From assembly GCF_004217145.1 (NCBI RefSeq), contig NZ_SHKR01000013.1, positions 558,001-622,000 of the forward strand: 64,000 nucleotides of DNA. The letters run 5' to 3'. Origin of the DNA: Kribbella rubisoli (GTDB taxonomy: Bacteria; Actinomycetota; Actinomycetes; Propionibacteriales; Kribbellaceae). A program made the translations under genes and the position numbers. This document shows, piece after piece, positions 1-7,304 of this stretch. A model generated the notes under the pieces. That model was not told the DNA's origin and made no database searches. It saw only the letters and a program-made list of their open reading frames with translations. The first letter of the stretch is position 1, and each line of letters opens with the position of its first letter.

Positions 1-137
1 TCGTCCGTCGACTTTCGGCTGATGCGGGAAGACCCGCGCATAGGGGATCGTCGGGGTCGTGGTCAGGGCTTTAACCGATAGCAGCCGGCAACCGCCGGAC
101 GGCAGAATCAACCCACGGGTGGACACACCGGATCCGC

Positions 138-163
138 CCGGGGTCCGATGATCGGGACCCCGG
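138..163. promoter_or_regulatory. Inverted repeat upstream of the ABC exporter operon
   Basis: Arms ccggggtccgat (138-149) and atcgggaccccgg (151-163) pair over 12 bp with one bulged G. The palindrome lies about 65 bp before the ABC ATPase start and is followed by a possible -10 box GATACT at 171-176. It could be a repressor operator or the terminator of an unseen upstream gene. The rest of bases 1-227 shows no supported gene. Confidence 0.4.
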
Positions 164-227
164 AAACCTCGATACTGAGTGCTACACAGTCCACTACCAG
201 GTGCGCCACCGAAAGAGGAGTACGGCG

Positions 228-1220
228 ATGATCGAGGCAACGGGCCTCACCAAGCGATACGGCGCAACAGTTGCCGTTGACAACCTGTCTTTCGAGGTGA
301 AACCGGGAAGGGTGACCGGCTTCCTCGGCCCGAACGGGGCCGGCAAGTCGACCACCATGCGGATGATCCTCGGACTCGACACCCCGACGTCCGGCCAGGT
401 CACGATCGACGGGCAGCGCTACCGCGACCTGCACCAGCCGCTGACCAAGGTCGGCGCGCTGCTGGACGCCAAGTGGGTGCACCCGAACCGCTCGGCGCGC
501 GCTCACCTGGCCTGGATGGCGGCGTCCAACAAGCTGCCGAAGGACTCGGTCGACAAGGCCCTGGAGATGGTCGGCCTGACCGCGGTCGCGAACAAGCGGG
601 CCGGCGCCTTCTCGCTGGGTATGTCCCAGCGGCTCGGCATCGCCGGCGCACTGCTCGGTGACCCGGAGGTGCTGCTGTTCGACGAGCCGGTCAACGGCCT
701 CGACCCGGAGGGCATCGTCTGGATCCGGACCTTCATGCACCGGCTGGCCGACGAGGGCCGGACCGTGCTGGTCTCCAGCCACCTGCTGTCCGAGATGGCG
801 CTGACCGCCGAGGACCTGGTCGTCATCGGCCGCGGCAAGCTGATCGCGCAGAGCACCACGCAGGAGTTCGTCGACCGCGCCAGCGGCACGACGGTCAAGG
901 TCCGTACGCCGCAGCTCGACCAGCTGGCCGGCGTGCTGCACCAGCAGCAGCTGGTCACCCGGATCGAGGACGTCGAGAACGAAGGCAAGGTCCTGTTCGT
1001 CGAAGGCGACCTGACCACCGACCAGATCGGTGAGACTGCTGCCGCGCACGGCATCGTGCTGCACGAGCTGACGCTGCAGCGCGGTTCGCTGGAGCAGGCG
1101 TTCATGCAGATGACCGGTGACTCGGTCGAGTACCACGCGCACGACGAGATCGCTGCCGTGACCCAGCTCGACGCGCCGTCGGGCGCCGAGGTGGCCGCGG
1201 GTCCGAAGGAGGACAACTGA
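228..1220 (+). CDS. ABC transporter ATP-binding protein (antibiotic/bacitracin-type exporter)
   Basis: This 330-residue protein is the cytoplasmic ATPase of an ABC-2 type exporter. The Walker A motif GPNGAGKST is at about residues 34-42. The signature loop reads SLGMSQR instead of LSGGQ, as is common in the BcrA/DrrA-like branch, and it is followed by Walker B LLFDEP, the D-loop and the switch His in VSSHLL. A C-terminal extension of roughly 110 residues follows. I chose ATG 228 because gaaagaggag at 211-220 is a good ribosome site; a GTG at 201 is in frame but has none. The permease starts one base after the stop, so the two genes form an operon. The substrate cannot be read from the sequence; drug, peptide or lipid export are possible. 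Confidence 0.9.
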   Translation: MIEATGLTKRYGATVAVDNLSFEVKPGRVTGFLGPNGAGKSTTMRMILGLDTPTSGQVTIDGQRYRDLHQPLTKVGALLDAKWVHPNRSARAHLAWMAASNKLPKDSVDKALEMVGLTAVANKRAGAFSLGMSQRLGIAGALLGDPEVLLFDEPVNGLDPEGIVWIRTFMHRLADEGRTVLVSSHLLSEMALTAEDLVVIGRGKLIAQSTTQEFVDRASGTTVKVRTPQLDQLAGVLHQQQLVTRIEDVENEGKVLFVEGDLTTDQIGETAAAHGIVLHELTLQRGSLEQAFMQMTGDSVEYHAHDEIAAVTQLDAPSGAEVAAGPKEDN

Positions 1221-1221
1221 C

Positions 1222-1986
1222 ATGTCGGTGATCACAGTCGAGCGGATCAAGCTCTTCTCCACCCGCTCGCCGTGGTGGTGCATGATTGTCGCCGCCGTGC
1301 TGACGGTCGGGTTCGCGGCACTGACGACCGGCTTCCTCAAGGGCGCCGACGAGCAGCAGGCGACGATCTTCATCACCCAGCCGGGCGCCCAGCTCAGCCA
1401 GATGGTGATGATGGTGATGGCCGCGCTGGCCGTCACCACGGAGTACCGGTTCGGCACCATCCGGACCAGCTTCCAGGCCGTTCCGCAGCGCGCCGCGCTG
1501 TTGCTCGGCAAGACCGCGGTGGTCGCGTTCCTGTCCGGTGTCATCGGCCTGATCGCGTCCTTCGGCGCGTGGGGCGTCGGCAGCCTGTTCGCCAGCAACG
1601 CCGACCTGTCGATCAACACCGGAGCCGAGTGGCGGCTGCTGGCCGGTCAGGGCCTGGTCTTCGCGATCTCCGCGGTGATCGCGGTGGCGGTCGGCATCCT
1701 GATCCGGCAGAGCGCCGGTGCGATCGCGATCCTGATCCTCTGGCCGCTGCTGGTCGAGAACCTGGTCAACCTGATCCCCAAGGTCGGCGACGACCTGGCC
1801 CGGTGGGCGCCGTTCGCGAACGGCAGCTCGTTCCTGAACCAGGGCCAGGACTTCGGTCTGGCCGGCGCCGGCGCCGGGGGCAGCGACTTCGCTCTCAGCC
1901 CCTGGTGGGCACTGCTGTACTTCGCCGGCTGGGCGGCCGCGCTGATGGCGATCGCCCTCTTCTCGGCGAGCAAGCGCGACGCGTAG
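1222..1986 (+). CDS. ABC-2 family transporter permease
   Basis: This 254-residue integral membrane protein is the probable partner of the preceding ATPase. It starts one base after the ATPase stop, with gaaggagg just before it acting as the ribosome site. About six hydrophobic segments are visible, including one at residues 18-40, a long one around 56-75, several in the middle, and a C-terminal one before the SKRDA tail. This is the layout of ABC-2 permeases that work with DrrA/BcrA-like ATPases. A homodimer of this permease with two ATPases would form the exporter. No conserved residue identifies the cargo. A strong hairpin at 1992-2023 directly after the stop probably ends the operon. Confidence 0.88.
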   Translation: MSVITVERIKLFSTRSPWWCMIVAAVLTVGFAALTTGFLKGADEQQATIFITQPGAQLSQMVMMVMAALAVTTEYRFGTIRTSFQAVPQRAALLLGKTAVVAFLSGVIGLIASFGAWGVGSLFASNADLSINTGAEWRLLAGQGLVFAISAVIAVAVGILIRQSAGAIAILILWPLLVENLVNLIPKVGDDLARWAPFANGSSFLNQGQDFGLAGAGAGGSDFALSPWWALLYFAGWAAALMAIALFSASKRDA

Positions 1987-1991
1987 ACGAA

Positions 1992-2023
1992 CCCCGGCCA
2001 AGGTTAAGTGACCCTGGCCGGGG
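1992..2023. terminator. Stem-loop after the ABC permease
   Basis: A perfect 9-bp stem is formed by ccccggcca (1992-2000) and tggccgggg (2015-2023) with a 14-base loop. It begins six bases after the permease stop. There is no U-tract, which is usual for actinobacterial terminators. Confidence 0.65.
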
Positions 2024-2060
2024 CAGGGAGCCCGGTCGGGCTGAGGGGTCCTGGCCGCGA

Positions 2061-2102
2061 CGGCCCGTGGTACATCCGGGAGACCGGATGGACCACGGGC
2101 CG
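2061..2102. terminator. Second, stronger hairpin followed by a short T-run
   Basis: The outer arms cggcccgtggt (2061-2071) and accacgggccg (2092-2102) pair perfectly over 11 bp. An inner stem catccgg/ccggatg with a GAGA tetraloop extends it to 18 paired bases with one mismatch. TTT follows at 2103. It probably reinforces termination ahead of the DUF2785 gene. Confidence 0.7.
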
Positions 2103-2146
2103 TTTCTCCTGTTGATCAAAGGTTGGCGGGTGGCCCGGCGAGCGTC

Positions 2147-2152
2147 TACGGT
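2147..2152 (+). promoter_or_regulatory. Probable -10 box (TACGGT) for near-leaderless DUF2785 mRNA
   Basis: TACGGT fits TANNNT and lies seven bases before ATG 2160. No Shine-Dalgarno sequence precedes that ATG, so transcription would start at or one base before the start codon. Confidence 0.4.
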
Positions 2153-2159
2153 GCCGCGC

Positions 2160-2954
2160 ATGACCGATTGGGCGCAGGTGCGCGAGGCGGGCTTCGCGGT
2201 CCCTGAGGGCCGCACCACGGACGAGTTGGTGGCCGAGCTGGTGGGCATGCTGCGATCACCGGATCCCGTCGTACGGGACCGGCACGGGTACGCCGTACTC
2301 GCGACCTGGATCGGCCGCGGCGTACTGACCGCCGATCAGCTGCGGGCGCTCGGCGACGAGATGGTTCCGCGGTTCGGCGATCCGGAGATCCAGGTACGGA
2401 CGTTCGCGCCGTTGATCCTCGACTCGATCGTGACCGCGGGCGTCTTCGAGCCGCACTGGGTGCCGCCGTTCGAGCGCTGGTACGTCGCCGAGGAGGACCT
2501 GCGCGGGTACGACGAGAAGCTCGGCTGGCTGCACGCCGTAGCGCATGGGGCCGACCTGCTCGGGACGCTCGGGCAGCACGCGGCGGTCGAGCCGATGCAG
2601 ATGCTCCGGCTCGGGATCGGCCGGCTGCTGACGCCCACGTCGTACGTGCTGCGGGACATGGAGGACGATCGGCTCGGGTACGCGCTGGCCGCGACGCTCA
2701 TCCGCGACGACCTGACCGAGTCCGACGCGCTCGAGTGGCTCGACCCGGCGATCCGCGCGCTCTCGAACCCGCCGACCGAGGGGATCACGCCCGAGGTGAC
2801 GAACACGATCCGGACGTTGCGGGTTGTATACGTGTTGGCCGATCACGGTCTGCGGGTCGGTGATGAGAAAAAGCTCACGCCGATCCCGCGACGCGAACAG
2901 GTCAAGACGAAGCTGGCCGACGTGTTCCGCATCGTCACGCCGTACTATCTCTGA
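2160..2954 (+). CDS. DUF2785 domain protein
   Basis: This 264-residue soluble protein matches the DUF2785 family by its layout. An N-terminal segment with VRDRHGYAVLATWI is followed by helical repeats resembling a HEAT/ARM-type solenoid. No catalytic motif is recognised and the family's biochemical role is unknown. ATG 2160 was chosen over upstream in-frame codons because similarity begins there (MTDWAQVREAGF) and because a TACGGT box sits seven bases upstream. The gene stands alone: strong hairpins separate it from the ABC operon, and 308 bp separate it from the P450 gene. There is no signal peptide or membrane segment. Confidence 0.75.
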   Translation: MTDWAQVREAGFAVPEGRTTDELVAELVGMLRSPDPVVRDRHGYAVLATWIGRGVLTADQLRALGDEMVPRFGDPEIQVRTFAPLILDSIVTAGVFEPHWVPPFERWYVAEEDLRGYDEKLGWLHAVAHGADLLGTLGQHAAVEPMQMLRLGIGRLLTPTSYVLRDMEDDRLGYALAATLIRDDLTESDALEWLDPAIRALSNPPTEGITPEVTNTIRTLRVVYVLADHGLRVGDEKKLTPIPRREQVKTKLADVFRIVTPYYL

Positions 2955-3262
2955 GCGCTCTCAGGTATTGCAGGGCTCGGGGCAACTACCTGGTGGGGTA
3001 CCCCGCATCCGACTTTCGTCTTGTTTTTCCCTGAATCCTCCCCGAGCAACGGCATGTCGAGGTCCAGGGCGGAGTACAGGTGTAGTCAGGTGGCAGTGGA
3101 GGGCTCGTCCGTGACAAGGTCTCCACTGGCAGGCCATGGCCCCCTCCCATGGTGGTGCCAACGCCACTACCTGAGTAGTGCCAACACCATCAGATCTGGT
3201 CCCCGGCAAGGTTAGCTTTGAGCTACAAAGCCGTCGGGGGCAGCGGGTTCTAGAGAGGGCGC
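2955..3262. other. 308-bp intergenic region upstream of the P450 gene
   Basis: No gene is supported here. It holds the palindrome at 3165-3180 and two direct copies of gtgccaac, at about 3156 and 3178. Two ccatgg sites lie around 3134-3152. The region presumably contains the P450 promoter and its operator. Confidence 0.5.
3165..3180. promoter_or_regulatory. Operator-like palindrome before the P450 gene
   Basis: Six-base arms cactac and gtagtg flank ctga, and the flanks repeat gtgccaac-like sequence on both sides. The dyad lies about 83 bp upstream of the P450 start, which suits a transcription factor site. No regulator is assigned. Confidence 0.35.
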
Positions 3263-4576
3263 GTGGAAGTCATGGTTGCGACATACCTGAAGAGATGGGT
3301 CGGCAACCGCATTCTCAATAGGACCACCCGCAAGGGTGGTCTCGACCTGTCGAAAATGCGGATGTTCCCCAGCTCGGTCTCGATGCCGCTGCGCCGGCAG
3401 GGTCTCGACCCGGTGCCGGAGCTCGCGGAGGTGCGGGAGACCGAGCCGGTGCACAAGCTGGCCCACCTGTTCGGGCTCAACGTATGGGTGGTCAGCGGGC
3501 ATGCCGAGGCGAAGGCCGTGCTCGCCGACACGGCGAACTTCAGCAACGACATCCGGCCGCTGGTCGGCTCGGACCCGAACAAGCCGTCGGAGGGTATCGG
3601 CGGGCTCGGGTTCACCGATCCGCCGGACCACACGCGGCTGCGGAAGCTGCTCACCCCCGAGTTCACCAAGCGCAAGCTGGCCCGGCTCGAGCCGGCGATC
3701 GAGAAGATCGTCAACGACCAGCTGGACCTGATGGAGGCCAAGGGCCCGGTCGTCGACATCGTGTCGGACTTCGCCTTCAACGTGCCGTTCCTGCTGATCG
3801 CCGACCTGCTCGGCGTGGAGGAGCAGGACCGCGATCGCTTCCGCGCCCTCGGGCCGGCCCGCTTCGACCTGTCCGGTGGCGGGATCGGGGTGTTCGGGTC
3901 GGCTTCGGAGTCCCGGGACTTCCTGTTCGAGATCGTCCGTAAGCAGCGGACGAACCCGGGCGACGGGCTGATCGGGTCGATCATTCGCGAGCAGGGTGAC
4001 GACCTCGACGACGTCGAGCTCGGTGGGCTCGCGGACGGTGTGTTCCTGGGCGGGTACGAGACGTCCGCGAGCATGCTGGCGCTCGGCACGCTGGTGCTGC
4101 TGCGCGACCCGAAGAACTTCGAGCTGATCCGGAACGAGCCCGGCGCGGTCGACGGGATCGTCGAGGAGCTGCTGCGGTACTTGACGGTCGTCCAGGTCGC
4201 GTTCCCGCGGTTCGCACGACACGACCAGGAGCTGTTCGGCCAGCAGGTGAAGAAGGGCGACCTGGTCGCGGTGTCGCTGTCCGGCGCGGACCGCGACAAG
4301 CAGATCTTCGGCGCGGACGCCGAGGACTTCTACCCGCGCCGTACGGTCTCCGCCCCCCACCTCGCCTTCGGCCACGGCATGCACCGCTGTGTCGGGGCGG
4401 AGCTGGCGCGGATGGAACTGCGCGCGGCCTTCACCGCGCTCGCCCACCGCTTCCCGGACCTGTCCCTCGCCGTACCCGAAGAACAACTCCGCTTCCGCGA
4501 CTTCTCCATCGTGTACGGCGTCGAATCCCTCCCCGTCCAACTCCACGCGGCGTCTACCAACCAAGCCGCCGTCTGA
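3263..4576 (+). CDS. Cytochrome P450
   Basis: This 437-residue soluble haem monooxygenase is of the bacterial class, which needs separate ferredoxin and reductase partners. The I-helix motif GGYETSA carries the oxygen-activating (A/G)GX(D/E)T signature. The K-helix ExxR is in EELLR. The haem loop reads FGHGMHRCVG, with the thiolate Cys at residue 376. The conserved DPPDHTRLR segment lies in the N-terminal third. The length is usual for soluble bacterial P450s. The start could be GTG 3263, with agagaggg 4 bases upstream, or ATG 3272; neither choice affects the domains. No redox partner gene adjoins. The convergent gene is an F420-type oxidoreductase, which does not necessarily act with it. The substrate is unknown; steroids, terpenoids or polyketides are typical for the family. 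Confidence 0.95.
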   Translation: MEVMVATYLKRWVGNRILNRTTRKGGLDLSKMRMFPSSVSMPLRRQGLDPVPELAEVRETEPVHKLAHLFGLNVWVVSGHAEAKAVLADTANFSNDIRPLVGSDPNKPSEGIGGLGFTDPPDHTRLRKLLTPEFTKRKLARLEPAIEKIVNDQLDLMEAKGPVVDIVSDFAFNVPFLLIADLLGVEEQDRDRFRALGPARFDLSGGGIGVFGSASESRDFLFEIVRKQRTNPGDGLIGSIIREQGDDLDDVELGGLADGVFLGGYETSASMLALGTLVLLRDPKNFELIRNEPGAVDGIVEELLRYLTVVQVAFPRFARHDQELFGQQVKKGDLVAVSLSGADRDKQIFGADAEDFYPRRTVSAPHLAFGHGMHRCVGAELARMELRAAFTALAHRFPDLSLAVPEEQLRFRDFSIVYGVESLPVQLHAASTNQAAV

Positions 4577-4590
4577 AGCACACCGCTCCG

Positions 4591-4684
4591 CGGCCGCCGA
4601 GTCGTGGCGTATGGCGGGTACCCCGAAGCGCGAGTCGTGGATCGAGGTTGAATTCCCCAGCCATTTCCCACGACTCGACGGCCG
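4591..4684. terminator. Long inverted repeat between convergent P450 and LLM genes
   Basis: Arms at 4591-4607 (cggccgccgagtcgtgg) and 4668-4684 pair at 16 of 17 positions. A third copy of cgagtcgtgg at 4631-4640 can pair with the right arm in a shorter hairpin. The right arm ends one base before the LLM stop codon, so the structure probably acts as a bidirectional terminator. Confidence 0.6.
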
Positions 4685-4685
4685 G

Positions 4686-5501
4686 TCAGGACAGGTTGAA
4701 GCGGTGGGCGAAGGTGGTTAGGTCGTCGAGGGACCGGGGGTTGATTACCAGGCGGGTTACGCCTTGGTTTTCGTAGGAGGTCAGGGCTTCGGGGATTAGC
4801 TCGGTGGAGGCCCAGCGGGTGTATTCGAGGTTGTCCTGGGGCGCGGTCTTGCAGGCCAGGTCCCATTGGGCTGCGCGTTCGGTGGGTGTGAGGTTGCCGC
4901 CGGGGAAGTAGCCGGTGCCGCGGAGGCCGGCTCGGCGGGCGGCGGCGCGGCTAGAACCGCCGATGTGGATGGGGAGCGGGGCCAACGGGTGCGGGTAGCT
5001 GGTCAGGTTCTCGAAGTCGAAGAACTCGCCGGAATAGCTCACCCCGTCCGGCCCGCCCGACCACAGCAGGCGCAGTACGTCTATGGCCTCGTCAGTACGG
5101 CGACCACGGGTCGCGAAGTCGACGCCGACCGCGGACGCCTCTCCGGCCAGACTGCCCAGGCCGACGGTCAGCAGGCGCATCCGGCCCTTCGAGAGCACGT
5201 CGATCGTGGCGAGACGCTTCGCGAGGATGACCGGATGGTGGTACGGCAGCAGCAGTACTGCGGTACCCAGCAGGAGACGCTCGGTCGCGGCGGCGACGTA
5301 CATGAGCAGGTCGAGCGGATCGGCGTACTCGAGCGTGGTCGGCAGTTCGAAGCCGCCCAGGCTCGCGCCGCGGTAGAGCGCGACGTGCTCGGGCACGTAC
5401 AGGCCCTCGAAGTCGCACGCCTCCGCGTGCTGGGCAAACTCGACCAGCCGCTCCGGATCCATCCCTTGCCCTGGAGTGCTGTAAGTAACGGCGAATTTCA
5501 C
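4686..5501 (-). CDS. LLM-class F420-dependent oxidoreductase (Rv2161c-like)
   Basis: This 271-residue luciferase-like monooxygenase-fold protein has the (beta/alpha)8 layout of F420-dependent oxidoreductases. Visible features are the N-terminal strand FAVTYST and VPEHVAL, the LLLGTAVLLLPYHHP segment that lines the cofactor pocket, the RLATIDVLSKGR helix and the IHIGGSS motif. It resembles the TIGR03619 subgroup, whose substrates are mostly unknown. GTG 5501 was chosen because similarity begins at KFAVTYST and a TAGGGT box lies seven bases upstream; the in-frame ATG 5540 would add an unconserved tail. F420 use is inferred from the family; FMN use is possible. The gene converges on the P450 gene. 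Confidence 0.85.
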   Translation of the reverse strand: MKFAVTYSTPGQGMDPERLVEFAQHAEACDFEGLYVPEHVALYRGASLGGFELPTTLEYADPLDLLMYVAAATERLLLGTAVLLLPYHHPVILAKRLATIDVLSKGRMRLLTVGLGSLAGEASAVGVDFATRGRRTDEAIDVLRLLWSGGPDGVSYSGEFFDFENLTSYPHPLAPLPIHIGGSSRAAARRAGLRGTGYFPGGNLTPTERAAQWDLACKTAPQDNLEYTRWASTELIPEALTSYENQGVTRLVINPRSLDDLTTFAHRFNLS

Positions 5502-5508
5502 CCCGCCG

Positions 5509-5514
5509 ACCCTA
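5509..5514 (-). promoter_or_regulatory. Probable -10 box (TAGGGT) for the LLM gene
   Basis: On the minus strand TAGGGT stands seven bases before GTG 5501. This spacing puts the transcription start at or one base before the start codon. The purine-rich gggtcggcggg could also serve weakly as a ribosome site, so leaderless expression is only likely. Confidence 0.35.
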
Positions 5515-5693
5515 GAACCCTGCCCCCGAGGGCAACGCAAATTCCGGCACTGGTGGTTCTCGTGAGTAGTGTCTTTGTGGCACTAGGTGGTCGTTGGCCG
5601 GATCGGGTCGTGACAGGATGCGGGGTGGGTGGTCACAATGGGCGGTCCGGCCCGAGGTGCGGGTGACGGAACAGGGAAGGGCCGTCGGCGGGT

Positions 5694-7265
5694 ATGGGGA
5701 TTGGGGAGATGGCGACGGGCGATGTGCTGACTGCCCGGATCGCCGCCGCGATGACCGCCGCGCAGTCAGGTGGGCATGCGAGTGCTGCGGCGGAGATCGA
5801 GGCGATCCGGTCCGAGCTGGGTGCGGAGCCCAGCTACCGGCTGGCCGCCGTCGAGTACGTGCGCGGCGTGTCAGCTCATCACGCCAGTGACGCCGACGAG
5901 GCGCTGCGGGCGGTCGACGCCTGTATCGAGGTCGCCCGGGCGATCGACGAACCCGGCTGGGAAGCGAACGCCCTCCCGATCCGCATCATCAATCTCGCCC
6001 GCAGCGGCCGCGGCGGCGACACCGTCAACGACCTGGTCGCAGCTGAAGCGGCCTTGAGCCGGACCAAGGACCTGGGACTGACTGCCTGGGCGCACACCGG
6101 CCTCGGCTACGCGTACGACGTCCTACGGCTGTTCGAGCTCTGCATCCCGCACTACGAGCTCGCGACCGGGCTCGACGCGGACGTGTTCGAGCTGGCCGAA
6201 TCCGAGGCGATCGACCGCTTGAACCTCGCCGAGACGTACCTGCGCTGGGCACACGAACTCGAGCGCCTCGGCGATCCTTTGTATACAAGGGAGATCGAGG
6301 AGCGGCTGGCGTCAGCGGCGTACTGGGCGCGTGAGGCCGAGCGGGTGATAGTGGACGACGAGACCCAGGAGTTCTGGCGTCTGAGCGCCCGTCTGTGGCT
6401 TGCTGCGGCCGCTACCGCCGAGGACCCGGACCGTGCGGTCGCCGAGCTGACCGAGATCCGCGACGAGATCAGCAAGCTCGGCGAGACCGAGCGGCTCGCG
6501 ATCGCCGGCGCGTACCTGGCCAGGGCCCTGAAGGCGCAGGGAAAGTTCGAGCAGGCCAAGGCCGCGGCGGACCGGGCGGCCGACGACCTGATTCCGTTGG
6601 CCGACCCATCGACACATGTCCTGGTCCTGCAGACCCGTTCGGAGATCGATGCTCTCGACGGTACGCCGGGAGCCTTTGCCGGCTTGGAGTACGCGCGTTC
6701 GGTCGCGCGCGGGTGGTGGAAGGAGCGGCAGCGGGCGCTGAACGCCGTACGGCATGCGCTTGCTGTGCACGATCTCCCGGCCCGGCACGACGCCGAGTGG
6801 CACGCGGCGCGGCAGGATCCGCTGACCGGCGTGGGGAATCGCCGCGCGCTGGACGAGCGGCTGACCGCGGCCCGTGACTCCGGGCGTGCGGTGACCTTGC
6901 TGGCCATCGATGTGGACAATCTGAAGATCGTCAATGACACCTTCGGGCACGCCTGCGGGGACGAATTGCTGCAGGTTGTGGCAAATCTCCTGGTAGAACA
7001 GGCGCGAGCGACTGATGCCGTGGTTCGATCGGGAGGCGACGAGTTCTTCGTGGTCCTCGACCAGCCCGACGCCAAGGGCGGTGCCCAGCTGGCCGAGCGG
7101 ATCCGGATCGCCGTCGGGGCCATCGCGGCTTCGACGGAGAAACCGTGGTTGCGCCGACTCGGGCTGAGCCTCGGGTACGCCGCAACCGCCGAAGGTCTCG
7201 GCGTCGAGCAATTGATCGCGCGGGCGGATCTGCGCCTGTACGAGGACAAGCGACGCAACAGGTGA
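5694..7265 (+). CDS. Diguanylate cyclase with helical (TPR-like) N-terminal region
   Basis: This 523-residue cytoplasmic protein should make cyclic di-GMP from two GTP. The C-terminal GGDEF domain starts near RQDPLTGVGNRRALDERL. It carries DVDNLKIVNDTFGH and an intact active loop GGDEF at residues 447-451. An inhibitory I-site RATD lies exactly five residues upstream of that loop, so product feedback is expected. The first 370 residues are alpha-helical and Ala/Leu/Glu-rich, with repeats such as AWAHTGLGYAYD, and resemble a TPR-type sensory or docking region. No membrane segment is present. ATG 5694 was chosen; ATG 5709 is an alternative. A closely related gene follows 39 bp downstream, so the pair is a tandem duplication. 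Confidence 0.9.
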   Translation: MGIGEMATGDVLTARIAAAMTAAQSGGHASAAAEIEAIRSELGAEPSYRLAAVEYVRGVSAHHASDADEALRAVDACIEVARAIDEPGWEANALPIRIINLARSGRGGDTVNDLVAAEAALSRTKDLGLTAWAHTGLGYAYDVLRLFELCIPHYELATGLDADVFELAESEAIDRLNLAETYLRWAHELERLGDPLYTREIEERLASAAYWAREAERVIVDDETQEFWRLSARLWLAAAATAEDPDRAVAELTEIRDEISKLGETERLAIAGAYLARALKAQGKFEQAKAAADRAADDLIPLADPSTHVLVLQTRSEIDALDGTPGAFAGLEYARSVARGWWKERQRALNAVRHALAVHDLPARHDAEWHAARQDPLTGVGNRRALDERLTAARDSGRAVTLLAIDVDNLKIVNDTFGHACGDELLQVVANLLVEQARATDAVVRSGGDEFFVVLDQPDAKGGAQLAERIRIAVGAIAASTEKPWLRRLGLSLGYAATAEGLGVEQLIARADLRLYEDKRRNR

Positions 7266-7304
7266 CGGGCACCGCAACAAAGTGAGTCAGGGTAGGGAGG
7301 TGCG

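Noticed and set aside
108-1619. Long minus-strand frame opposite the ABC genes
   Set aside because: No similarity; the ATPase and permease on the plus strand explain the region.
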